DNA from: HR10 sp964615335
GTDB lineage: Bacteria; Acidobacteriota; Blastocatellia; HR10
Length of the DNA: 64,000 nt
Direction: 5' to 3'
Assembly (NCBI GenBank): GCA_964615335.1
Contig: CAZTMT010000011.1
Location: 1 to 64,000, forward strand
Shown here: positions 1-9,173 of the stretch, in pieces
Numbering within the stretch: the first letter of the stretch is position 1
Layout of the letters: the number at the start of each line of letters is the position of its first letter
Notes under the pieces: generated by a model
Told to the model about the DNA's origin: nothing
What the model saw: the letters and a program-made list of their open reading frames with translations, nothing else
Database searches by the model: none
Position numbers and translations under genes: made by a program

Positions 1-62
1 GGGTTCCGCTTCGCTCCACCCCAGGCTATCCTCTGTCGCCCTCTTCGAGGGCTCTTTGAGGA
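1..62 (+). repeat. REP-like palindromic repeat, copy A (cut by window edge)
   Basis: The segment is nearly identical to 17865-17932 on the other strand. Both share a flank (TTCCGCTTCGCTCCACCCC, then GGCTAT.CTCTGTC) and end in GGCTCTTTGAGGAA. The hairpin between the flanks differs: here GCCCTC-TTC-GAGGGC at 38-52, there GCCTGC-CGCC-GCAGGC. Conserved flanks with compensated stem changes suggest a dispersed element whose hairpin matters. The left boundary is unknown because the window starts inside it. Confidence 0.6.
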
Positions 63-73
63 ATGGGGTTCGG

Positions 74-140
74 TCTCACATGGGGTTTCCGTTTGCGCTT
101 CGTCCTGAGCTATTTTCTGCCGTCTTTCTTGAGGGCGCCT
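74..140 (+). repeat. Diverged second REP-like unit next to copy A
   Basis: It repeats the order of copy A in degraded form: a GGGTTTCCG-like start, GAGCTATTTTCTGCCG, then a G-rich end. The tandem arrangement resembles the pair at 18154-18280. Beyond this, 141-248 shows no gene. Confidence 0.35.
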
Positions 141-248
141 GGGTTTCATCCCATCTCTTGCCTGTGATAGAGCGGGCTCTCTCAGACTCCGGCTCAAGCC
201 ACAGGAAGGTCACCCCTTGCCCGTAAAAGCCTGCGGGAAGAAAAAAAG

Positions 249-323
249 TGGAGCGGGCGACGGGATTCGAACCCGCAACACTCAGCTTGGGAAGCTGATA
301 CGCTACCGTTGCGTCACGCCCGC
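249..323 (-). tRNA. tRNA-Gly (anticodon UCC)
   Basis: Read on the minus strand, the seven-base acceptor GCGGGCG pairs with CGCCCGC. The anticodon loop holds TCC and the T-arm contains GGTTCGAATCC. The discriminator T and the CCA tail are encoded (252-249). A run of seven T follows the 3' end on the transcribed strand and could help termination. It stands alone and faces away from the receptor gene. Confidence 0.95.
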
Positions 324-547
324 TCTTTCTTTTGCGAGGGAAAATATTATCCAAAAGCTCGGGGAAAGTCAACCCTCTCTGGCCGAATCGCTCCCGACCT
401 CTTCAGAATGCGCCCAGAGCAAGATCCCATTCGCTGTTGCCGTTCGAACGGCCTTTGCTGTTGTGAGATCCCGAGCGTGCGCCGCATGACCATATGTGCG
501 CGAGTTTGAGCCCGCGGCGAGGCCGGAAGCCATGCGACATGGCACAG

Positions 548-583
548 GCTGAGTGGAGAGCCGTCCTCTGCCCTCCACTCAGC
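548..583 (-). terminator. Hairpin downstream of the Oar-like receptor gene
   Basis: Ten-base perfect arms (GCTGAGTGGA at 548-557, TCCACTCAGC at 574-583) flank a 16-base loop, 50 bases past the receptor stop. No strong U tract follows, so termination is inferred from position. The rest of the gap 324-632 shows no gene. Confidence 0.4.
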
Positions 584-632
584 GGAGCGAGAGACCTTCG
601 ACGCCCCCTCCGAGCCGATGTCTCTGCCGAAA

Positions 633-3600
633 TCAGAATTCGATGCGCAGCCCCAACTGAACCTGGCGCGGCTCCAGAGCCGACGTGATCCTTCCGTAGG
701 TGGGAGTTCCCAGGGTCGTCCCCACACCGGAGAAGTTCGCGTGATTGAACGCGTTGAAGAACTCGGCGCGAAACTGAGCGCGCACCAGCTCCGTCAGGCG
801 AAAGTTCTTATAAAGCGCCAGGTCCCACAGATGAATCCCCGGTCCGCGAACCACACCGCGGCCCGCATTGCCGAAAGTATTGGGGGCCGGCATGACGAAG
901 GCCTCCGTGTTGAACCACCGATCAATGCGCTTGGGCCCTTTCGGATCGCCGACGAGATCGGGTCGAATGGACCCGCCGAAGAAAGAATTCGCCGGATTCC
1001 CCGAGACGAAGATCGTGAGCGGAACGCCCGATTCCCCGCGGATGATTCCCCCGACTTGCCATCCGCCCAGAATGGCTGCCAGCGCCCCTCGGGCCTCGCG
1101 TAAGAAAGGCAGCTCCCAGAGAAAGTGGGTCACAAAGACGTGCGTCTTATCGAACGAAGCCAGAGCCCGCTCCGCTCGGAGATTGAAGGAGTCCTGCGGG
1201 ATCGTCGTTCGATCGTCGGGCGAGTCCGTGATCACCTTGGAGAACGTGTACGCGACGCCGAACTGAAGGCCATGCGAGAGGCGCTTGCTCAATCCGACCT
1301 GGAGCGAATCATAGCGGGAGCTGGCTGAGGTCTGACGCTCGGTGATCGTCCCGTATCCCCGGAATCGTGCCGCCGCAGCGGCTGGCGACCGCGTCCCCGG
1401 AGGCGTCTGGTTGATCCGCACAGCGCGCAGAAGATGCGTCCCGTGATTCCCCACATAACTCACATCGAGCGTCATCCGCCACCACAACTCGCGTTGAACG
1501 CCCAGGCTCCAATGTTGCATCGTCGGGACGAGGAAGTTCGGGCTCATGGAGATGAGCGAGGGGACGATCGCCTCCTGATTCCGACGCTGTCCTCCCGCCG
1601 GATTGGAGAAAGTGGGCGTTCCGGCCGCCCCGGCGGCCAGAAACGTGGCTTCGGTCACAAAGGGGGGATTCACGAACGCGTTCTGCAGCGCGATGCCCAC
1701 CAGCGTGCGATCGAAGTAGATCCCATAGCCGCCTCGAATGGCCGTCTTCCCCGTCTTGAAAGGATCCCAGGCGAATCCGAAGCGCGGCCCGAACGTATCC
1801 CAGTGCGAGGCCACGACACGCCGCCCAAAAGGAGAATTCCTCCCCGCGATGACGATGCCATTTAAGGGATCGCCCGTTCCGAGAACGCGATTCCCCGCCG
1901 CATCAATCTGATAGGCGCGGCTCGGATCAAAACGCGCCGGATCGAAGTTTGTCAGCACGTCTTCCGTATCGAACGGGGGCCGAATGAACGACCAGCGCAC
2001 ACCCAAATTGAGCGTGAGATTGGGCCGAACCTTCCAATCATCCTGGATGAACGCTTCATGCATGTCGTATCGGAGATGCGACGTGATGTCAATGTCCCGC
2101 TCCGTGTACGACGACGCGCGTCCCAGCAGAAAATCGGCGAAAGCGTCCCCGGTCGAAGTGTACGTGCTCGTGGACGTCCCCGGGAAGGTGAAGAGCCCGT
2201 TCGTTCCACTGGCCGCGTTCTCGTTCTTGAACTCCCAGGAGTAGAGGTATCCCATCTTCAGGGCATGGCGTCCCGCGATGATCGAGAGCGTCTCCTTCCA
2301 CCGGTAGGACCCATAGTTGTTGTCATACGGGCCGAAGAAATTGAACCCCCCGTAGCCTCCCGAGCCGAAAGAGATCCCGGGCAAGACCCGCCCCGGATTC
2401 TCGGGGAAGATCTCCGGCACGTTGAATCCCGGCAGATTACGTGAGGCGCGCCCGACGATCTCGCTCGTGATCGCTCCCCGAGAGTAATTGAAGGCCACGT
2501 TGTTCACGATCGCAGAGGAAGGGACCCAGTTCCACTCGACGACAACGCCGCGCCCCGGGATATTTGTCTTCGTGTCGGCGACTCCGGGAAAAGCGGCGTT
2601 GTTCGTGCCGAAGATCTCGCCGAAGGGTTCTGTCGAAGGGATACTATCGTGCAGGAATCGCCCCCAGAATTTGTGCCGATCCGAGAAGTTATAATCCACG
2701 CGGATCAACTCCTCGCGATAGTTCCGTCCGCTGGGAGCGGCGGCCGAGAAGTTGCGCAGGCCCCCGAGGACCGCCGGATCGGAATTCGGCAAGGGGAAGA
2801 CCGCCAGCAGCGCCAGCGCGTTCGGGTCCAGGCGCTCGCGCGGGATGACGTTGCCCGGGAAGGGCTGCCCCGTCGCCGGATCGCGAATCACGACATTGGG
2901 GAACTCGCTGAAGTCCCCTCGCCGCTGCTTCTCCGTCGGGACGCGCGTGATGACCACGCCCGCCCCTCGCACCGTGCGCACCCGGCGAAACTCCTGGTTG
3001 AAGAAGAAAAAGAGCTTATCTCGCCGGATCGGCCCTCCGAGATTCCATCCGAAATTGTTGTACCGCAGCAGAGCCGGATCGGCCTTCCCATCGCGATCCC
3101 GATCCAGAGTGCTGAAGAAATTGCGCGCATCCAGGGCGTCGTTGCGGAAGAATTCGAAAACGGCTCCATGAAAGCTGTTCGTCCCGCTTTTGGTCACGAC
3201 GTTGATCTGCCCCCCTCCGTTGCGGCCGAACTCGGCGCTGTAGTTCCCGCGCAGGATCTTGAATTCCGAGACGGCATCCACGCTGATGTAGTTGATGACG
3301 GCCAGATTCGATCCCGTGTCCACGTTATCGGCCCCATCAATGAGCCAGTTGTTCTGCGCCGCGCGGGCCCCGTTGACGTTCACCGACGCCAGATTGTCTA
3401 AACCCACGCCGACGCGCCCGCTCACAATGGCCGATCCGGCGGAGACTCCCGGCTGCAAGGCGACCAGTTGATAGAGGCTCCGCCCGTTGAGTGGCATTTC
3501 CTTGACGATCACACCCGTGATGACCGTCCCTACCTCCGCGCTCTCAGTTTGCACGGCCGGCAGCTCCCCGACGACCGTGATGGTCTCGGTGATCTGCCCC

Positions 3601-3938
3601 ACCTCCAGCGTCACATCAACGCGCCGCCGATCGTTGACCGATAGCGCAATATCGCGCACGGCGAAGCGCTTGAACCCTGAGACCTCCACGATCACTTCGT
3701 ACACGCCAATTGGAAGGAGCGTCGCGATGTATTCCCCATCAGCTCCCGTCTTCACACGCCGTTCCAGACCCGTTTGCATATTCCGGATGACCACCTCGAC
3801 GTTCGGGAGAACGGCTCCCGTCGCATCCCGGACGAACCCCGTAATCGTCCCGGTGATCTCCTGAGCGGGGCCTCCCATCCGGAAGGCCCCCGACCAGAGA
3901 AGAACCCCGCACAAAATGGGGGCAATCTTTCTCCTCAT
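633..3938 (-). CDS. TonB-dependent receptor, Oar-like, with carboxypeptidase-regulatory-like domain (1)
   Basis: Predicted outer-membrane protein of 1101 residues. It has a signal peptide (MRRKIAPILCGVLLWSGAF...), a carboxypeptidase-regulatory-like Ig fold at about residues 28-120 (GTITGFVRDATGAVLPNVEV), a plug domain to about 260 and a long beta-barrel. The last residue is Phe (LGLRIEF), as usual for barrel insertion. This start was chosen because AGGAGG lies eight bases upstream; the frame is open further upstream but without a site. Such Oar-like receptors are expanded in Acidobacteriota and the cargo is usually unknown. It has its own sigma-70-like promoter and no obvious operon partner. 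It is a paralogue of the receptors at 54 and 61 kb. Confidence 0.9.
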   Translation of the reverse strand: MRRKIAPILCGVLLWSGAFRMGGPAQEITGTITGFVRDATGAVLPNVEVVIRNMQTGLERRVKTGADGEYIATLLPIGVYEVIVEVSGFKRFAVRDIALSVNDRRRVDVTLEVGQITETITVVGELPAVQTESAEVGTVITGVIVKEMPLNGRSLYQLVALQPGVSAGSAIVSGRVGVGLDNLASVNVNGARAAQNNWLIDGADNVDTGSNLAVINYISVDAVSEFKILRGNYSAEFGRNGGGQINVVTKSGTNSFHGAVFEFFRNDALDARNFFSTLDRDRDGKADPALLRYNNFGWNLGGPIRRDKLFFFFNQEFRRVRTVRGAGVVITRVPTEKQRRGDFSEFPNVVIRDPATGQPFPGNVIPRERLDPNALALLAVFPLPNSDPAVLGGLRNFSAAAPSGRNYREELIRVDYNFSDRHKFWGRFLHDSIPSTEPFGEIFGTNNAAFPGVADTKTNIPGRGVVVEWNWVPSSAIVNNVAFNYSRGAITSEIVGRASRNLPGFNVPEIFPENPGRVLPGISFGSGGYGGFNFFGPYDNNYGSYRWKETLSIIAGRHALKMGYLYSWEFKNENAASGTNGLFTFPGTSTSTYTSTGDAFADFLLGRASSYTERDIDITSHLRYDMHEAFIQDDWKVRPNLTLNLGVRWSFIRPPFDTEDVLTNFDPARFDPSRAYQIDAAGNRVLGTGDPLNGIVIAGRNSPFGRRVVASHWDTFGPRFGFAWDPFKTGKTAIRGGYGIYFDRTLVGIALQNAFVNPPFVTEATFLAAGAAGTPTFSNPAGGQRRNQEAIVPSLISMSPNFLVPTMQHWSLGVQRELWWRMTLDVSYVGNHGTHLLRAVRINQTPPGTRSPAAAAARFRGYGTITERQTSASSRYDSLQVGLSKRLSHGLQFGVAYTFSKVITDSPDDRTTIPQDSFNLRAERALASFDKTHVFVTHFLWELPFLREARGALAAILGGWQVGGIIRGESGVPLTIFVSGNPANSFFGGSIRPDLVGDPKGPKRIDRWFNTEAFVMPAPNTFGNAGRGVVRGPGIHLWDLALYKNFRLTELVRAQFRAEFFNAFNHANFSGVGTTLGTPTYGRITSALEPRQVQLGLRIEF

Positions 3939-3971
3939 TGTCCGCCTCCTTTCTGAGAAATTGGCGTCCAG

Positions 3972-3999
3972 AGCATAACACATTCAGCCAGCAAGTCAA
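3972..3999 (-). promoter_or_regulatory. Sigma-70-type promoter for the Oar-like receptor
   Basis: On the minus strand TTGACT (3999-3994) and TATGCT (3977-3972) are 16 bases apart. The -10 lies about 33 bases before the start codon. Confidence 0.6.
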
Positions 4000-4053
4000 G
4001 CGAGCCTTTGGCAGGAGAAAACAACGCGCGATTTCCCCCAGGATGGGGGATAT

Positions 4054-4071
4054 GCCCCTTCCCGGAGGGGC
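4054..4071. terminator. Hairpin between the receptor promoter and the kinase gene
   Basis: GCCCCT-TCCCGG-AGGGGC is a six-base stem, about 155 bases beyond the kinase stop. There is no U tract. It could end kinase transcription before the receptor promoter. The rest of 4000-4227 holds no gene. Confidence 0.3.
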
Positions 4072-4124
4072 CTGACGCGCGGCCCTTTCGGGGATTTAGC
4101 CCTCTTGGGAGAGGGAAGGTATAA

Positions 4125-4140
4125 TGGCATGAGACTTGCA
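4125..4140 (+). promoter_or_regulatory. Possible sigma-54 promoter pointing antisense into the kinase gene
   Basis: TGGCAT-GAGAC-TTGCA has the invariant GG and GC ten bases apart, as in the -24/-12 consensus. It faces the 3' end of the kinase gene on the opposite strand and no plus-strand gene follows for about 2 kb. A chance match is the main alternative. Confidence 0.3.
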
Positions 4141-4227
4141 TGAGAGGCATCCGGAATGGACGGGGTCTCAAAGGCATCCTGTGCGACGTGGCCTCGCCGG
4201 AGGTGGCGAAAGGGGAGGAGCTACGGC

Positions 4228-5979
4228 TCAGGGAGTCCCTGTCTGCCCCTTCGGGGAGCGACGCGCCGGGGGATCTTCGGAGGAGGGGATGACTCGCAGC
4301 GCATTCCGGGGTGCCGCAGGGGAGTGCACGGGGAGGGTGACGGTGAACGTGCTCCCTTTGCCGACCTCGCTCTGAACGGTAATCGTCCCTCCGTAGCCCG
4401 TGACGATCCGCTGACATGTCGCCAGGCCCAGGCCCGTCCCGCGCTTCTTCGTCGTGAAGAAGGGGCGAAAGATCTTGTCCAGATTCTCCGGCGGAATGCC
4501 CTCGCCCGTATCGGTGACCGAGATTCGGATCGCGCGCTCCTGCGGATCGTAGCCCGTGCGAACCAGAATATGGCCATGATCGTGCACCGCTTGAATCGCA
4601 TTGAGGAGGAGATTGAGGATGACTTTCTGCATCTCATCCGGATCGACAACCAGAAGCGGCAACTCCGGGGCCGGCTGGAATTCCAGCCCGATATGATTGT
4701 TCGCGAGCTGAACGCGCGCGGCCGAGATGACCTGTTCGATCAAGCGGTTCACATCCGTCGGAACGGACTCGCGGGGGCGTGGACGGGCGTAATCCAGAAG
4801 ATCGGTGATGATGCGGTTGATTCGCTCGATCTCCTCCAGGACATGGCGCAGGACGAAGCGATGTGGGCTCTCCGCAGAGAGATCCTCCAGGACGATCTCC
4901 AGCGCTCCCTTCATCCCGGCCAGCGGATTCTTCACCTCGTGAGCGAGAGCGGCGGCCATCTCTCCGATCAGAGCGAGCTGTTCGGCCCGAGCCATCCGGC
5001 GCTCCAGAAGGACTTGCTCGGTGATGTCGGAGACAACGTGCACGGTCCCATAAATGTTCCCCGCCTCATCCACGAGCGGATCCACGGTGACGCGCAAGAT
5101 CTGGCCATTGAGACGTTCGATGACCTCCGTCGCCGGGCCATGGACTTCGGATGTGGCGCGCGTGTCGGCGCATGTGGGCAAGGGGGTGTCCCGTCCGAGC
5201 ATGAGCCGACAGCAGGAATGGCCCAGGATCTGCTCCAGAGGCATGCCGAGCAGACGCGCGAAAGCCTCATTGGCCTGAATCACGCGCAGATCGCGGGTGT
5301 GAACGGAGATGCCGTCGCGAATGGCATGGAACGTGCTCTCCCAGAGCTTGCGCACGCGCAGGTTCTCCTCGAAGAGGCGGGCGTTTTCGATGGCGATGCC
5401 CAGTTGATGCCCGATCGCCTCGAGCAGATCCAGATCGTCAATGATCTCGCGCTCCGGATCATAGGTGGCGGTCACCAGAACGCCGATCGTCCGACTCTGG
5501 GCGATCAAGGGGACGCAGGCCATCGCGTGAAGGCCGACCTCGCGCACAATCGGACGCGTGATCCGCGGATCAGTGGCGGCGTCGCGCAGCACAAGAGGCT
5601 CGCCGCGCGCGAAGACGCGTCCGGCCACGCCCTCGCCGGGCTTCAGACGATCCACACCCGCGACATACTCCGGGGAGACGCCGCGGGCCGCGCGCACGCG
5701 CAACTCTCCAGCTCCCGCATCAAAGAGCATGATCAGCGCCATGTCGGTCGAGAGCACCTCGGTGATCGTCCGAAGGCTCTCCTGAAGCAAAGGCTCCAGC
5801 TCTCGTGCCCGGCTGAGGGCAGCCGCCAGCGAGCTCAAGGTCTTCAGCTTCTGAAAGGTGCGATCGGCAGCGGAGAGAGCAGGCAAATTTTCCTCGGAGC
5901 GCGCGCCCTCCTCGGCTGCGGAGGGCCGGGAGGGGTCCATAGGACAAGAAGCACCTTGCTGCCTTCTGACCTTCTTCAT
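4228..5979 (-). CDS. Cytoplasmic GAF-PAS sensor histidine kinase
   Basis: A soluble kinase of 583 residues with no membrane segment. It has a GAF domain (about 45-205), a PAS domain (215-325), the phospho-acceptor helix with ALAHEVKNPLAG (His347) and an HATPase_c domain with N box NLLLNAIQAV, DTGEGIPP and GTGLGLA. The PAS core carries Cys residues (HSCCRLMLGRDTPLPTCAD) like those of redox- or metal-linked PAS domains, so a redox or ligand signal is possible (inference). The gene is divergent from the sigma-54 response regulator at 6105, a classic cognate pair. The start is uncertain: neither this ATG nor the next, 39 bases downstream, has a clear ribosome site. Confidence 0.9.
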   Translation of the reverse strand: MKKVRRQQGASCPMDPSRPSAAEEGARSEENLPALSAADRTFQKLKTLSSLAAALSRARELEPLLQESLRTITEVLSTDMALIMLFDAGAGELRVRAARGVSPEYVAGVDRLKPGEGVAGRVFARGEPLVLRDAATDPRITRPIVREVGLHAMACVPLIAQSRTIGVLVTATYDPEREIIDDLDLLEAIGHQLGIAIENARLFEENLRVRKLWESTFHAIRDGISVHTRDLRVIQANEAFARLLGMPLEQILGHSCCRLMLGRDTPLPTCADTRATSEVHGPATEVIERLNGQILRVTVDPLVDEAGNIYGTVHVVSDITEQVLLERRMARAEQLALIGEMAAALAHEVKNPLAGMKGALEIVLEDLSAESPHRFVLRHVLEEIERINRIITDLLDYARPRPRESVPTDVNRLIEQVISAARVQLANNHIGLEFQPAPELPLLVVDPDEMQKVILNLLLNAIQAVHDHGHILVRTGYDPQERAIRISVTDTGEGIPPENLDKIFRPFFTTKKRGTGLGLATCQRIVTGYGGTITVQSEVGKGSTFTVTLPVHSPAAPRNALRVIPSSEDPPARRSPKGQTGTP

Positions 5980-6104
5980 AGCGCTCGCGGTCTTTGTAAG
6001 CGTAGCGCGCTTCGGAGATTCGAGTCAAGATGCGCCTGGAGAAATCCCCCCGAAGGGGCTCCCCTCCCGACACGAGGCCCATGTCCAGAATGGAGGCAGA
6101 GAGT

Positions 6105-7526
6105 ATGGCCAAATCGAAGATCCTGATCGTGGATGATGAAGACCTGCTTCGATGGTCGCTTCGCACAAAGCTCGAGCAGTGGGATTATGAGACGCTGGAA
6201 GCGGAGACGGCCAAGCAGGCGCTTCGACTCTTCGCCGAAGAGACGCCCGATCTTGTTCTGCTGGACATCAAGCTTCCGGATGGGTCCGGGATTGACGTCC
6301 TGCAGAAGATCAAGGAGCAGGACCCCAATGCGCCGGTGATCATCATCACGGCCAATACGACCGTGGACAATGCCGTCGCCGCCTTACGCCGCGGAGCCTT
6401 CGACTTCATCTGCAAGCCGATCAACTACGGCGAACTGGAAGCCGCCGTGCGCAATGCCCTGGAGACGAGCCGCCTGCGCGAGACGCTGCGCCGCGTCCAA
6501 TCCTTCCCCAAGAAGCGCTTCAGCTTCGACATGATCGTCGGAGAATCGCCCCAGATGAAAGAACTTCTGGCCATTGTCCGTCGCGTGGCCGAGAGCGAGG
6601 CCTCCTGCGTCGTCCTGCAAGGCGAATCAGGCGTCGGCAAGGATCTCATCGCCAAGGCGATTCACTATCAGAGCCGCCGCGCCGACTTCCCCTTTGTGGC
6701 TGTCAACTGCGCGGCCATCCCCGAGACGCTCATGGAGACTGAACTCTTCGGCCACGAGAAAGGGGCCTTCACCGACGCGCGCGCCCAGAAGAAGGGCGTC
6801 TTCGAGCTGGCCGATGGAGGGACGATCCTGCTGGATGAGATCGGCGAGCTGCCCCTGGGGCTCCAGGCGAAACTGCTCCGCGTGATCGAGGAGCAGCAGT
6901 TCCGCCGCGTCGGCGGCGTGCGCAACATCAGCGTGGATGTGCGCATCATCGCCAGCTCGAATCGAAACCTCGAAGAGGAGGTCAAAGAAGGCCGCTTCCG
7001 CGCCGATCTCTTCTACCGGTTAAGCGTGGTGCAAATCACCATCCCCCCCTTGCGCGAACGAAAAGAAGACATCCTGCTTATCGCCGAGCACCTCATCAAA
7101 AGCTTCAACGTGAAGATGAAGAAGAACATTCGCGGCTTGGCCCCGGAGACCCAGCGCCTCTTCCTCGAATACCACTGGCCGGGTAACGTCCGGGAGCTGA
7201 AAAACACGATCGAGCACGCCATGATCTTCGAGGACTCGCCCTACATCACGCCCAAATATTTACACGAGCGGATCCTTCGCCCTTCCGCTTCATCTCCCCC
7301 TCCTTCTCGGAAGAACGAAAACCCTTCAGCCCTGCTCGCCCAGCTTGTGGGCCAACTCACTCTGGAAGAGGTCGAACGCACCCTGATTCAGCATGCCCTG
7401 GAAGCGACCGGCTGGAACCAGACGCGCGCGGCCGATCTGCTGGGCATCTCGCGCGATGCCGTGCGATACAAGATCAAAAAGTACCGGCTCACCCGATCCG
7501 CGGCGAGTTTAGGATCCAGCACGTGA
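6105..7526 (+). CDS. NtrC-family sigma-54-dependent response regulator (1)
   Basis: A 473-residue regulator with a receiver domain (phospho-acceptor Asp54 in LVLLDIKLPDG), an AAA+ domain with Walker A GESGVGKD, and a Fis-type helix-turn-helix at the end (WNQTRAADLLGISRDAVRYKI). The sigma-54 contact loop reads GAFTDA rather than GAFTGA, a variant found in working members of the family. The start has GGAGG eight bases upstream; the 25 upstream codons look non-coding. It is probably phosphorylated by the divergent kinase next door. Targets are unknown. Confidence 0.92.
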   Translation: MAKSKILIVDDEDLLRWSLRTKLEQWDYETLEAETAKQALRLFAEETPDLVLLDIKLPDGSGIDVLQKIKEQDPNAPVIIITANTTVDNAVAALRRGAFDFICKPINYGELEAAVRNALETSRLRETLRRVQSFPKKRFSFDMIVGESPQMKELLAIVRRVAESEASCVVLQGESGVGKDLIAKAIHYQSRRADFPFVAVNCAAIPETLMETELFGHEKGAFTDARAQKKGVFELADGGTILLDEIGELPLGLQAKLLRVIEEQQFRRVGGVRNISVDVRIIASSNRNLEEEVKEGRFRADLFYRLSVVQITIPPLRERKEDILLIAEHLIKSFNVKMKKNIRGLAPETQRLFLEYHWPGNVRELKNTIEHAMIFEDSPYITPKYLHERILRPSASSPPPSRKNENPSALLAQLVGQLTLEEVERTLIQHALEATGWNQTRAADLLGISRDAVRYKIKKYRLTRSAASLGSST

Positions 7527-7605
7527 GCTGCCTTTTCCAGCAAAGGAGCCTCTTCTCCTTGACAAAACGGGATGACAGCCTTTAACATCTCTCCCTCTGC
7601 GAAGA

Positions 7606-7680
7606 GGGCGGTTAGCTCAGCGGCAGAGCGCCTGCCTTACAAGCAGGGGGTCACTGGTTCGAGTCCGGTACCGCCCACCA
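7606..7680 (+). tRNA. tRNA-Val (anticodon UAC)
   Basis: The acceptor GGGCGGT pairs with ACCGCCC. The anticodon stem-loop CTGCCTTACAAGCAG presents TAC, the T-arm contains GGTTCGAGTCC, and discriminator A plus CCA are encoded. tRNA-Asp follows after 37 bases, so the two are probably co-transcribed. Confidence 0.95.
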
Positions 7681-7717
7681 CCAGGCCCCTGAGGGCGGGC
7701 GCACGATCGGGAAACGC

Positions 7718-7796
<79 letters not shown>

Positions 7797-7864
7797 CGGT
7801 TCTCTCCCTCCGATCGCTTGATAGAACCTCTCCGGCGATCTCGCGAACACAGCCCAGGGCACCC

Positions 7865-9115
7865 TCAATAGACGAATTCGCGCACATCGTAGAGACTGAT
7901 CTTCGGCCGCTCCACAGAAGAAACGAACCGCAGTCCCTCACGAATGCGGCGAATCTGATGCCACATCTCCGGCGGGGTGAGCGCTCGAATGCCTGAGGCG
8001 CGCGCCTTCTCCTCGTAATCCGACCCCGGATGAATATAAAGAGGCGACAGATAGATGATGTCTCGACGATCCAGCGGCATGCGCTCCAGCAGCGCGATCG
8101 TATCGCGAACGTGCCCTTCGAAGAAGGCCTCCCCCCCTAAGCCGATGAGGATGATGACGCCGACCGAAAGCCCCGCCTCTTTGATGCGGGAGACCACTTG
8201 CCGAGCCTCTTCCGCTGTGCCCGGCTTGTTCACGAACCGCAGCAGCTCATCATGTCCGCTCTCGACGCCCAGATAGAGCCGTTTGACAGACCAGCGGCGG
8301 AGCGCGCGAAAATCCTCCACGGTCTTCCTCATCCCGCTGTAGGCATCCAGGAAAGAATAAATCCCCTCCAGAGCATACCCGGGCTCCGCCTCCGATCGCT
8401 CCCGGTCCACGGGGAACGCCTCATGGATGATCTCCAAGATGCGCACAAGGCGCTCCTGAGGGAGAATGAGAGCATTGGCGTCGGCCAGAAAGAGCGAGCG
8501 TCGCAGCGTGATCGAATCCCCGAGGAATTGCTTGACGGCCTCAATATGCTGCCGCACTTCTTCATCCGTCTTGATGCGAAACCGACGATCGCGATAGAAG
8601 TCGCAAAACGTGCATTTGTTCCAGTGGCACCCTTCGGTGACCTGAAGCACGAGGGCGAGATATTGATCGGGGGGGAGAATGCTGACGGGCTTGTAGACGT
8701 GGAGGAATCGCTCCGCATCGCGCGCATAGGCTTCGACATCCCAGGCGAGAAGTCGCTCCAGCCATTGATCCACATCCTCCGGGGAGAGCGCACGCCGCTC
8801 TCCGAAAAACTGCACGCGGGTGCGCCCTCGCCGATGCGCGTGGACGATCCGACTGGTCTCCTCCCAAAGCCGCGCCAGGAAAGTTCGCTTCTCTTCTTCC
8901 GAGAGGACGCGGATGCGCTTGGAGGCGAAGGGGTCTTCCCCTTCATGCCATTTCTGGACTAGACTGCCGCTCAGTCCGCGAACGAAGGTGCGCCCCTCTC
9001 GATAGGCTACATAGAGCCGTCCGGCACGATCGAAGGAGTAGACGAACCGACCCGCTTCCATGATCGAGAGCGAGTGCGGTTTGACGCTGATCAGAAGTTC
9101 GCCGGTATCGCGCAT
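7865..9115 (-). CDS. Radical SAM protein of unknown substrate
   Basis: A 416-residue protein with the [4Fe-4S] motif GCHWNKCTFCDFY (Cx4Cx2C) near residue 170. A TIM-barrel-like region follows, with LYLGVESGHDELLRFVNKPG and IILIGLGGE, as in Elp3/HemN-like radical SAM proteins that cleave S-adenosylmethionine to start radical chemistry. The N-terminal 150 residues match no domain I know. It is the last gene of the minus-strand run uvrB to selA, 58 bases after selA; a link to selenium metabolism is only suggested by position. Confidence 0.8.
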   Translation of the reverse strand: MRDTGELLISVKPHSLSIMEAGRFVYSFDRAGRLYVAYREGRTFVRGLSGSLVQKWHEGEDPFASKRIRVLSEEEKRTFLARLWEETSRIVHAHRRGRTRVQFFGERRALSPEDVDQWLERLLAWDVEAYARDAERFLHVYKPVSILPPDQYLALVLQVTEGCHWNKCTFCDFYRDRRFRIKTDEEVRQHIEAVKQFLGDSITLRRSLFLADANALILPQERLVRILEIIHEAFPVDRERSEAEPGYALEGIYSFLDAYSGMRKTVEDFRALRRWSVKRLYLGVESGHDELLRFVNKPGTAEEARQVVSRIKEAGLSVGVIILIGLGGEAFFEGHVRDTIALLERMPLDRRDIIYLSPLYIHPGSDYEEKARASGIRALTPPEMWHQIRRIREGLRFVSSVERPKISLYDVREFVY

Positions 9116-9173
9116 CGGGCGCTTCCGTGGATGAGGCTGCTATCGGGAGATCGGCCTCCAGCGGCCGCGCTCT

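Noticed and set aside
4156..6126. A 656-codon open frame opposite the histidine kinase
   Set aside because: It is fully antisense to a kinase with all catalytic motifs. Long mirror frames are common in GC-rich genes, and the product is Arg/Gln/His-rich with no domain.
6105..7526. Loss of sigma-54 contact in response regulator (1) because its loop reads GAFTDA
   Set aside because: GAFTDA is a known functional variant in the family; the rest of the AAA+ domain is intact.
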